From an uncultured Verrucomicrobiota bacterium (GTDB lineage: Bacteria; Verrucomicrobiota; Kiritimatiellia; RFP12; UBA3636), in assembly GCA_946612175.1 (NCBI GenBank), contig CAMOEO010000052.1, positions 1 through 12,397 of the forward strand: DNA of 12,397 nucleotides, written 5' to 3'. Positions 6,424 through 12,397 of this stretch are shown piece after piece. A program made the translations under genes and the position numbers. The notes under the pieces are model-generated. The model was given only the letters and a program-made list of their open reading frames with translations, was not told where the DNA came from and made no database searches. How positions within the stretch are numbered: the first letter of the stretch is position 1; every line of letters starts with the position of its first letter.

Positions 6424-8751
6424 ATGAAGACCCCCGACTGCGGCCATTTCTCCAAGGATGGCCTCGAGTACGTCGTTACGCGCCCCGACACCACGCGGCC
6501 GTTCGACAACATGATCTGGAACCGCCAGCTCCTGGGCAACGTCCAGCAGACCGGCGCCGGCTACACCGATTACCAGATCGGCTCCTTCGAGATGACCAAG
6601 CTCTCGCAGGGCATCGGCCGCATCTGCGACTTCGACGTCTACGGCCGCGACACGTTCCTCAACCGTCTCGTCTACGTCCGCGACAACCGGACCGGGAAGT
6701 TCTGGAACGTCGGCTGGGAGCCCGTGAAGGCCAAGCCCGCGCGCTTCCGCGCCCGCCACGGCCTCGGCTACACGGTCATCGAGAACACCACCGACGGCGT
6801 CGAGTCGTCCTTCCGCGTCTTCGTCCCCGCCGGCGACGAGCCCGCGGAGTACTGGACGCTCCGGCTCCGCCCGGAGGCCGCGCGCGACCTTTCGGTCTTC
6901 GTCTACGAGCAGATCTCCTTCAAGTACATGTGGGGGTTCAACTCCTACGGCGACATGTTCTACCGCAATTCGCGCCTCGACGCGAAGCGCAACATGGCGA
7001 TCTTCACGAAGCACCCGTTCGTGACGCCCCACCCGTGGCAGACGGGCTTCCTCGCCGCCGACCGGAAGATCGACGGCTTCGACGGCTCGAAGGACTTCTT
7101 CGTCGGCACCTACAACCAGCTCAACGAGCCCGAGGCCGTCGTGAAGGGCCGCTGCACGGGGTCCGTCGGCTCGTCCGACGCCACCATCGCCGCGCTGCAG
7201 TTCAACCTCGGCAAGGTCAAGGCCGGCGAGGAGGTCGTCATCAACCTCGTCCTCGGCGTGAGCGACTCCGAGGCGCACGCGGCGGCCGCCGCGAAGAAGG
7301 GCCTCGCGAAGGTCGAGGAGAAGTTCGCCGCGCTCGTCGCCGCGAAGAAGGCGCTCGCCGCCCGCAACGCCGCGAAGACGCCCGACCCGGTCTTCAACTC
7401 CACCTTCAACGCGTGGCACAAGCAGCAGGCGCTCTTCGGCGCCGAGTGGTGCCGCTGGGGCTGGATGGGCTACCGCGACATCGTCCAGCACGCGATGGGC
7501 TGCTCGTCGTTCTATCCGGAGCGCACGCGCGAGATCCTCCTCACCGCCTTCCGCCACCAGTACAGCTCCGGCCTCGCGCTGCGCGGCTGGAACCCGATCG
7601 ACACGAAGGAGTACTCCGACTCCGCGCTGTGGCTCGTCTTCACGCTCTGCGCCTACCTGCGCGAGACGGGCGAGAAGGACTTCCTCAAGGTCAAGGTCCC
7701 CTTCTACGACAAGGGCGAGGCGACCGTCCTGGGGCACATCCAGCGCGCGCTCGACTTCCTCGAGCGCAACAAGGGCGCCCACAGGCTGCTGCTCATCAAG
7801 TTCGGCGACTGGAACGACTCCCTCACCGGCATCGGCAAGGGCGGCAAGGGCGAATCGGTCTGGCTCTCGATGGCCTACAGCGAAGCGCTCCAGCAGATGG
7901 CCGGGCTCTACGGCTGGCTCGACGACGCCCCCGCCGCGATGGACGCCCTCTCCCGCGCCTCGGCGATCAACGACGCGCTCAACCAGGAGGCGTGGGACGG
8001 CGACTGGTACGTCCGCGGCTTCGACGATGACGGCAACCCGATCGGCTCGAAGAAGAACCGCGAGGGACAGATCTACCTCAACACGCAGAGCTGGGCGATC
8101 ATCTGCGGCGCCGCCTCGCCCGAGCGCACGAAGAAGATCCTCGCCGCGATCGACAAGCGCCTCAAGACGCCGCTCGGCTACCAGATGATGGCGCCGGCCT
8201 ACAAGCACTTCGACCCCGTCATCGGACGCGTCACCTCGATGGAGCCCGGCATCTGCGAGAACGGCACCATCTACACGCACTGCAACTCGTGGATGGTCCT
8301 CGCGCTCCTGCGCGCGGGCCTCACCGAGCGCGCGTGGGCGCTCTACCGCGACGCCACGCCCGCCTACGGCGACTCGCCCCTCAAGAAGGCCAACCCGCGC
8401 TACGTCTACGGCAACTGCTTCTTCGGCCCCGAGCACCGCAACGCGCCGTTCCGGATGGAGTTCAACTGGATCACCGGCTCGATCGCGTGGTTCTTCAACG
8501 AGGAGCTCGACGACCTCCTGGGCATCCGCCGCGACTACGCGGGCCTGAAGATCGCGCCGCACCTCCCGAGGGACTGGAAGGGCTTCACCCAGGACCGTAC
8601 CTGGCGCGGCCGCACCTTCCACGTGGCCGTGAAGGGCGGCGGCGACAGGGTGGCGCGCGTTTCCATCGATGGCAACGCGCTCCCCTCCGCCTTCGTCCCC
8701 GAGGAGCTCGTCAAGGACGGCTCGAAGATCGTCGTCGAGATGGCCCGCTAG
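6424..8751 (+). CDS. GH94-family (former GT36) glycoside phosphorylase, substrate unknown
   Basis: The 775-aa length is close to cellobiose phosphorylases. The N-terminal beta-sandwich (about 1-285; TGAGYTDYQ near 40-48) is followed by a helical linker (about 286-325) and an alpha/alpha-barrel. GH94 marks are GDWNDSL (461-467), whose second Asp (465) matches the general acid, GESVW shortly after, PGICENGTIYTHCNSW (608-623) and ITGSIAW (683-689), near the phosphate site. Such enzymes cleave beta-linked disaccharides or oligosaccharides with phosphate, giving a sugar 1-phosphate. There is no signal peptide, so it is cytoplasmic. Cellobiose, cellodextrin, laminari-, mannosyl- or beta-1,2-glucan substrates cannot be separated. 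The usual RDxxQD motif reads YRDIVQH (350-356), replacing a sugar-binding Asp by His. The GGGAG at 6398-6402 is too far upstream to be a normal ribosome site. The stop overlaps the convergent gene. Confidence 0.9.
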   Translation: MKTPDCGHFSKDGLEYVVTRPDTTRPFDNMIWNRQLLGNVQQTGAGYTDYQIGSFEMTKLSQGIGRICDFDVYGRDTFLNRLVYVRDNRTGKFWNVGWEPVKAKPARFRARHGLGYTVIENTTDGVESSFRVFVPAGDEPAEYWTLRLRPEAARDLSVFVYEQISFKYMWGFNSYGDMFYRNSRLDAKRNMAIFTKHPFVTPHPWQTGFLAADRKIDGFDGSKDFFVGTYNQLNEPEAVVKGRCTGSVGSSDATIAALQFNLGKVKAGEEVVINLVLGVSDSEAHAAAAAKKGLAKVEEKFAALVAAKKALAARNAAKTPDPVFNSTFNAWHKQQALFGAEWCRWGWMGYRDIVQHAMGCSSFYPERTREILLTAFRHQYSSGLALRGWNPIDTKEYSDSALWLVFTLCAYLRETGEKDFLKVKVPFYDKGEATVLGHIQRALDFLERNKGAHRLLLIKFGDWNDSLTGIGKGGKGESVWLSMAYSEALQQMAGLYGWLDDAPAAMDALSRASAINDALNQEAWDGDWYVRGFDDDGNPIGSKKNREGQIYLNTQSWAIICGAASPERTKKILAAIDKRLKTPLGYQMMAPAYKHFDPVIGRVTSMEPGICENGTIYTHCNSWMVLALLRAGLTERAWALYRDATPAYGDSPLKKANPRYVYGNCFFGPEHRNAPFRMEFNWITGSIAWFFNEELDDLLGIRRDYAGLKIAPHLPRDWKGFTQDRTWRGRTFHVAVKGGGDRVARVSIDGNALPSAFVPEELVKDGSKIVVEMAR

Positions 8752-10838
8752 CGAGCCCCCGCGGCGTCCGTGAACTCGGCCGTGACGGCCTCGCCGAATC
8801 CCTCGACGACCGTGCGGACGCTTCCGGACACGCCCGTGACGGCCGCCCAGTAGATCAGGCCGTTGCGGACGACGAGGTTCACGCGCAGCGCGACGGGGCC
8901 CTTCCGGGTGCGCTCGCGCAGCAGCGCCGCCAGCGCTTCCGCCGCCTCGCCGGAAAAGGCCTCCACCCGGCGCTCGAACCGCCGCGGGTCGGCCGGGCAC
9001 CGGAAGCGCCCGAGCTCGCGCCCCTCCGCCTTCACCGCCACCTCGAAGTCGTCGCCGCGCCGGTCGAACACGAGGTCGCACTCGACCGGGATCGTGCGCG
9101 GGGGCTCCGGCGGGGCGTCGGGCGTCGGGGGCTGCTCCGGGACCGGCGGCGTCTCGGCCCGCTCGCGCTCCAGCGCCTCGAGCATCGTCTTGGCGAGCAG
9201 GCGGATCTTCTCGATCGTGCTCGGGAAGAGGTCCAGGTAGCGGCCGTCGTCCGGAGCGTCCGCCGCGAGTCCGATCGCGCCGGGGCGCGCCTCCGCCCAT
9301 TCGAGCGCGACGCGCGTCGCGTAGAGTGCGGCGATGCGGTCGACGTCCGGCGTCTCGGCGAGCGCCGCGACCGCCGCCTTCGTCTCCTCGTAGCGGGCGT
9401 CGACGATCTTGTGCTGCGCGCCGCGCGCCGCCGCGCCGGCCTCGAACGCGGCGAGGACGGCCCTGTCGATCCGCTCGGCGGCCTCTGCGAGGAGCCGTTC
9501 CTCCGGCGCCGCGGCCGCGAAGGATTCGAGCCCCGGCGCGCGCCGCCACGCGCCGAGCGTCCGGCGGAAGTCGTTCTCCGCTGCGCAGACCGCGTCGACG
9601 ACCGCCGCCGAGGGCGTCCAGGAGCCGGCGGCGAGGTCGGGGAGCGCCTCGCGGAACTGTTCGTCCGCCACGGCGCCGCGCACGGCGCCGAGCCGGGGCT
9701 CCAGCGCGCCGCGCACCCGCGCGGCGACGGCGTCCGCGAGGGCGGGGTCGTCGGCGTGCGCGCGGAGGAACTCCGCGCATTCCGCGCGCTCCGACTCCGG
9801 CGCGCGGGCGAGCAGGGCGGTCCCGGCGGCGGCGCGCAGCGCGTCGCGGAGGGCGGGGCCGAAGACGGCGAGCGAATCCTCCCGCCGGCGGTGGGCGGCG
9901 GGATCCGCCGCGATCGCCGCGCGCATCGCAGCCTCGTCGAGCGGGACGGGCGTCTCCGCGGCGGCTTCCGCGAAGCGCGCGGCGGCGCGCGCCTCGGCCG
10001 CGGCGCGCGCCACCTCCCCGGTGGCGCTGGGGAAGGGGCCGTAGACGAACGTGGCGGGGTCCGCCGCGCGGCGTTCGTCGAGGCGCTCCCGGAGCGTCGA
10101 GGCGAGGTTCGCCGCGACGACCGAGGGGGCGAAGCCCGGCGCCGACGGGCCGGCGCGCCGGACCTCCTCCCGCTGCGCCTCGCGCTGCGCGTAGGCGTCG
10201 TCGAGGATCGGACCGGCGAGCTCGCGTTCGATCGTCGCGCGGTTCTCGTGGAAGACGGCGAAGGCCTGCGCCCGCTCGATGCGCGCGGAAAGCTCGCCGA
10301 CGAGCGCGTCGCGCGGCGTCGCCTCGACCTCCGCCGGATCGGGGCGGACGGACGCCTCCAGCCGCGCGGCCTGCGCGCGCACGGCCTCGTTGCGGGCCTG
10401 GCGGAACGCGGCGGGGAAGGCGGCGGCCGTCGCGGCGGCGAGGTCCTCCGGCGGGGCGGTCTCGGCGTCGGCAAGGAACGCTCCGGAAAAGCGGGTCGAG
10501 CGCGGCGCGGGGGCGGCGAGGCGGTCGAGCAGGGCGCGGGCCTCGTCCGCGAACGCGCGGGCGAGGGCGTTGGAGTGGGCGAGCGCCATGTTGCGCTCCG
10601 CGTCGGCGGGGTCGGCGTTGGTGGCGGGGTCGGCGAGCATTGCGTCGCGCAGCGTGGCGGGGTCGGCCGGCTTGTCGCGCAGCTCCGCGCGCAGGTCGCG
10701 CAGCACGAGCGAGGCGGCGAGCTCGGCCGACGTGCGGTCGAGGTCCGCGGCGGCGCCGGGGAGCGCGGCGAGCGCGAGGAGGGCCGCCAGTGCGGCGCGG
10801 CGTCCGGGACGCGGGAGGGTGGGGGATTGCGGATTCAT
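8748..10838 (-). CDS. Exported helical protein with Pro-rich linker and C-terminal alpha/beta domain, unknown function
   Basis: The 696-aa product begins with a signal peptide (a basic RPGRR segment, an Ala/Leu core, cleavage about AAA|D after residue 31), so it is probably periplasmic. Residues about 32-560 are Ala-, Arg- and Glu-rich and look almost wholly helical, without clear TPR periodicity. A Pro-rich linker spans about 562-584 (TPPVPEQPPTPDAPPEPP). Residues about 585-690 form a separate domain that reads as mixed strand and helix (GPVALRVNLVVRNGLIYW). No known family or catalytic motif was recognised. It lies 40 bases after the ExbD-like membrane protein on the same strand, so the two are probably co-transcribed. 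The ATG has only a weak GGA upstream but is supported by the signal peptide. The reading frame keeps very high GC at third positions. The stop shares CTAG with the convergent phosphorylase gene. Confidence 0.85.
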   Translation of the reverse strand: MNPQSPTLPRPGRRAALAALLALAALPGAAADLDRTSAELAASLVLRDLRAELRDKPADPATLRDAMLADPATNADPADAERNMALAHSNALARAFADEARALLDRLAAPAPRSTRFSGAFLADAETAPPEDLAAATAAAFPAAFRQARNEAVRAQAARLEASVRPDPAEVEATPRDALVGELSARIERAQAFAVFHENRATIERELAGPILDDAYAQREAQREEVRRAGPSAPGFAPSVVAANLASTLRERLDERRAADPATFVYGPFPSATGEVARAAAEARAAARFAEAAAETPVPLDEAAMRAAIAADPAAHRRREDSLAVFGPALRDALRAAAGTALLARAPESERAECAEFLRAHADDPALADAVAARVRGALEPRLGAVRGAVADEQFREALPDLAAGSWTPSAAVVDAVCAAENDFRRTLGAWRRAPGLESFAAAAPEERLLAEAAERIDRAVLAAFEAGAAARGAQHKIVDARYEETKAAVAALAETPDVDRIAALYATRVALEWAEARPGAIGLAADAPDDGRYLDLFPSTIEKIRLLAKTMLEALERERAETPPVPEQPPTPDAPPEPPRTIPVECDLVFDRRGDDFEVAVKAEGRELGRFRCPADPRRFERRVEAFSGEAAEALAALLRERTRKGPVALRVNLVVRNGLIYWAAVTGVSGSVRTVVEGFGEAVTAEFTDAAGAR

Positions 10839-10878
10839 GGTCCGGCGGATTGGATCGGTGGTCGGCGACCGGTGGAGA

Positions 10879-11994
10879 TCACGGGGGGAACAGGAAGGGC
10901 CGGGCGCCGCCGATGTCGCGGTAGGCCTCGAGGACGAGGCGCAGCTCCCGGTAGCGGGTCCCGGACGTCCCGAAGAAGACGGTCATCGCGCGGACGCCGT
11001 CCTCGCTTGCCGCGGCGATGCGGGCGGGGAGGTCGGATTCGTCGCAGGGTTCGCCGTTGACGGAAAACGAGCCCGCGGTGAGGACGACCACGGCCGGCGC
11101 GAACGGATCGGCCGGATCCGGCTTCTCCCAATCGTCCTTGTCGACGAAGTTCCCGAGCCGCCACTCCTCCCCCATCGGGTTCGTAAGGGGAACGAACCCG
11201 TCTCGCACGGGAAGGCAGCTTTCGAGCGGCTCCCTGGCGCAGAGGTGGAGGATTGTGTCGACGGACGAAAGAGGCGCGGCGTCGTCCGCGGCGATCCGAA
11301 CGCCAAGCGGGAGGACGCGTCTTGTAACGTCATGCAGAAACGCGCGGACGTCGTCCGGCGTCGCTGCCCGGCCGTCGAGGAGCCAGCCTCCGGAGGCGTC
11401 GCATTCGACGGACGGCGTTTTGCCGTCCATCCCGGCGGCGGATTCCCAGAATCCGGGCGTCGGATCGGAGCGCGAGGCGGCGGGCCGGGGGCCGTCCGAG
11501 AAGGCGACGGCCGCGCAGCGCTTCCGAAACGGGGCGTTTCCGAAGAGCGGGACCGAGAGCCGCCGCGGACGACGGTCGTCAGGGAGGTCCAGTTTGAATT
11601 CGACCGTCTTGCCGGGCCGGATCCAGACCGGCGCCGGGAGATACTCGACGGGAGCCTCCCCGCGGCTCTCCCAGGTTCCCTGGCGGAACATGCTGTTCGT
11701 GACGAACGTTTCGAAACGGAACAATGGCGCATGGACGTCGGGCGGATAGAAGGCGAGGGGGCGGTCGAGTCCGTTGGAAAGCGCGTAGACGCGCCGGACA
11801 AGCGGCGCGCGGGCGCCGGGCTCGATGCGGACCTGCCGCAGGGAAACGACGCCCCCGGCGCGAGGCGGCGAAGGAAACGCCGCGTAGAGGGCGGCGGCGA
11901 GCGCGAGTCCAGCCGCGGCCGCGGCGAGGAGGATGCCGCGCGCGGGGCGAGGACTTCGGGCTCGGGGAGGCGGGGGCGTAACGTCCGTTGTCAT
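10879..11994 (-). CDS. Membrane-anchored protein with two tandem ExbD/TolR-like periplasmic domains (putative)
   Basis: From the chosen ATG the product is 371 aa: a Pro/Arg-rich cytoplasmic start, one membrane helix (about 20-40), and a beta-rich region (about 48-155; WIRPGKTVEFKLDLP) resembling an Ig-like sandwich. Two stretches follow with the ExbD periplasmic pattern: about 194-263 (SVECDASGGWLLDGRAATPDD, strands, helix, strand) and about 301-369 (VVVLTAGSFSVNGEPCDESD, then TRYRELRLVLEAYRDIGG and a final strand). They align with each other over about 70 residues. The ExbD membrane motif with its Asp is absent, so it should not carry protons. The ExbD relation is my reading of pattern and remains unproven. 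An upstream ATG at 12111 would add 39 residues, but the promoter candidate at 12019-12047 and the compact N-terminus favour 11994. Confidence 0.8.
   Translation of the reverse strand: MTTDVTPPPPRARSPRPARGILLAAAAAGLALAAALYAAFPSPPRAGGVVSLRQVRIEPGARAPLVRRVYALSNGLDRPLAFYPPDVHAPLFRFETFVTNSMFRQGTWESRGEAPVEYLPAPVWIRPGKTVEFKLDLPDDRRPRRLSVPLFGNAPFRKRCAAVAFSDGPRPAASRSDPTPGFWESAAGMDGKTPSVECDASGGWLLDGRAATPDDVRAFLHDVTRRVLPLGVRIAADDAAPLSSVDTILHLCAREPLESCLPVRDGFVPLTNPMGEEWRLGNFVDKDDWEKPDPADPFAPAVVVLTAGSFSVNGEPCDESDLPARIAAASEDGVRAMTVFFGTSGTRYRELRLVLEAYRDIGGARPFLFPP
11176..11200. repeat. Perfect 9-bp inverted repeat inside the ExbD-like gene
   Basis: CGGGTTCGT (11176-11184) and ACGAACCCG (11192-11200) are exact reverse complements around a 7-nt loop. 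The hairpin falls in the codons joining the two ExbD-like domains (around residues 265-273). No T-run is adjacent. It may only reflect codon choice. Confidence 0.5.
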
Positions 11995-12018
11995 GGTCGC
12001 ATCCGTTGACGGCGTCAC

Positions 12019-12047
12019 ATTGTCCACGAATCCGCCCGAAAAGGCAA
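12019..12047 (-). promoter_or_regulatory. Candidate promoter of the minus-strand pair
   Basis: Read on the minus strand, TTGCCT (12047-12042) and GACAAT (12024-12019) are separated by exactly 17 bases and each match four of six consensus bases. Transcription would begin near 12012, leaving a leader of about 18 bases before the ATG at 11994. This favours the shorter start of the ExbD-like gene. The match is moderate only. Confidence 0.35.
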
Positions 12048-12195
12048 GGCCCGTTTCCGTTCTGGACATTCCCCACTTTTGCGGCGCCCCGGATGCTCCC
12101 CGCCCGCCCACGCCCGCTGCAACTTCGCCGTCCGGTCCGAATCACGGCTCCGGGCGATCTCCGCGTCCATTCGCCGACCGTGTTTTAAACTTGTG

Positions 12196-12224
12196 TGATT
12201 CTCCGCTTCCATAGCGGTGAATCA
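12196..12224. promoter_or_regulatory. Imperfect inverted repeat, possible operator or hairpin
   Basis: TGATTCTCCGC (12196-12206) pairs with GCGGTGAATCA (12214-12224) with a single mismatch and a 7-nt loop. It lies in the AT-richest part of the noncoding right end, about 150-180 bases upstream of the minus-strand promoter candidate. An AT-rich TTTTAAAC (12183-12190) is next to it. It could be an operator, or a terminator for a gene entering from the right on the minus strand, although the following minus-strand bases are mixed A and T rather than a pure T-run. Confidence 0.45.
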
Positions 12225-12229
12225 TACGT

Positions 12230-12267
12230 AGAATTTGGTGGTGTTTTCGGCCGTGAGAATTCGGTGG
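12230..12267. repeat. Short direct repeat, 12 of 12 with one mismatch
   Basis: AGAATTTGGTGG (12230-12241) and AGAATTCGGTGG (12256-12267) differ at one base and start 26 bases apart. They lie next to the hairpin at 12196-12224. A spacing of roughly two and a half helical turns is compatible with a pair of regulator sites, but no known motif was recognised. Confidence 0.4.
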
Positions 12268-12397
12268 AATGGCCGGAGGCCTGGCCGCCGTGGTCTCGCG
12301 CAGAATCCTGCCCCCTTTGCGGCAACATGGCGTGGCGCGCGGACGTCGGGCGACTTGCCAGTTGTTCTGCGAGGACTTGACCGCGAACTCGACGAGC

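Larger units (their letters stand above)
11995..12397. other. Upstream region of the minus-strand pair; no convincing gene
   Basis: This 403-base stretch contains the promoter candidate (12019-12047), a hairpin (12196-12224) and a short direct repeat (12230-12267). Bases about 12181-12270 are distinctly less GC-rich than the rest, as expected of regulatory DNA. A plus-strand frame at 12195-12380 (61 codons) and a minus-strand frame open from the right edge to a TAA at 12185-12187 were examined. Neither keeps the strong third-position GC bias of real genes here. Another minus frame shows that bias over its first 10-15 codons from the right edge (peptide LVEFAVKSSQ), so the tail of a neighbouring or decayed gene cannot be excluded. 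Confidence 0.5.

Noticed and set aside
4525..9780. Very long open frame on the minus strand (about 1750 codons) across exbB, both exbDs and the phosphorylase
   Set aside because: Stop codons are rare in antisense frames at this GC content. The sense-strand proteins have clear families and domains, whereas this frame encodes a low-complexity Arg/Gly/Val/Asp-rich sequence.
8289..11060. Plus-strand frame of 923 codons opposite the 696-aa gene
   Set aside because: It starts inside the phosphorylase in another frame and gives an Arg/Gly-rich peptide. The minus-strand genes have signal or membrane segments and are not Arg-rich artefacts.
11995..12111. N-terminal extension of the ExbD-like protein to an ATG at 12111
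   Set aside because: The extra 39 residues show no domain, and a promoter candidate lies within them at 12019-12047. The ATG at 11994 gives a compact N-terminus before the membrane helix.
12195..12380. Small plus-strand frame of 61 codons with a CxxC
   Set aside because: Its start overlaps the hairpin, there is no ribosome site, and the third-position GC bias of local genes is missing.
12185..12397. Minus-strand frame open from the right edge to a TAA
   Set aside because: Many codons end in A or T, unlike any firm gene here. Kept only as a possibility in the noncoding-region entry.

Overview
The window is about 70% G+C or higher and is packed with genes, nearly all codons ending in C or G. 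No rRNA, tRNA, CRISPR array or transposase gene was seen. A large secreted TPR protein, an ExbB with a signal-peptide-like N-terminus, and two ExbD proteins carrying a 'MTPMIDVVFQL' membrane segment point to a Gram-negative of the PVC group (Kiritimatiellota, Lentisphaerota or Verrucomicrobiota). That placement is an inference from gene style, not a phylogenetic result.

Layout. Bases 3-212 hold the 3' end of an unidentified gene. A probable promoter at 278-307 precedes a plus-strand cluster of six genes: a 1106-aa exported TPR protein (384-3704), a 270-aa exported helical protein (3768-4580), ExbB/TolQ/MotA-type proton channel (4633-5415), two different ExbD/TolR proteins (5452-5928 and 5935-6390), and a GH94-type glycoside phosphorylase (6424-8751). 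The gaps between these genes are 6-63 bases, so one transcript is likely. The gaps after the first two genes are filled by a degenerate C-rich 9-nt tandem repeat (consensus CCCCTTCAA).

A minus-strand pair converges on this cluster, and its last stop codon overlaps the phosphorylase stop in a shared CTAG. Transcribed first is a membrane-anchored 371-aa protein (11994-10879) that appears to carry two tandem ExbD/TolR-like periplasmic domains. It is followed after 40 bases by a 696-aa exported, mostly helical protein with a proline-rich linker and a C-terminal alpha/beta domain (10838-8748). The right-hand 400 bases hold no convincing gene but contain a promoter candidate, a hairpin and a short direct repeat.

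How the genes may work together. ExbB and the ExbD pair should form a proton-motive-force-driven inner-membrane motor, and the TPR proteins are plausible periplasmic partners of it. No TonB, TonB-dependent receptor, Tol-Pal protein or flagellar gene is visible. The cytoplasmic phosphorylase would split an imported beta-linked disaccharide or oligosaccharide with phosphate, so the cluster may couple energized envelope transport to sugar use. The minus-strand ExbD-like protein lacks the proton-carrying transmembrane Asp motif. It could be a non-motor structural or regulatory partner of the ExbB-ExbD complex. This is the most novel-looking element here.
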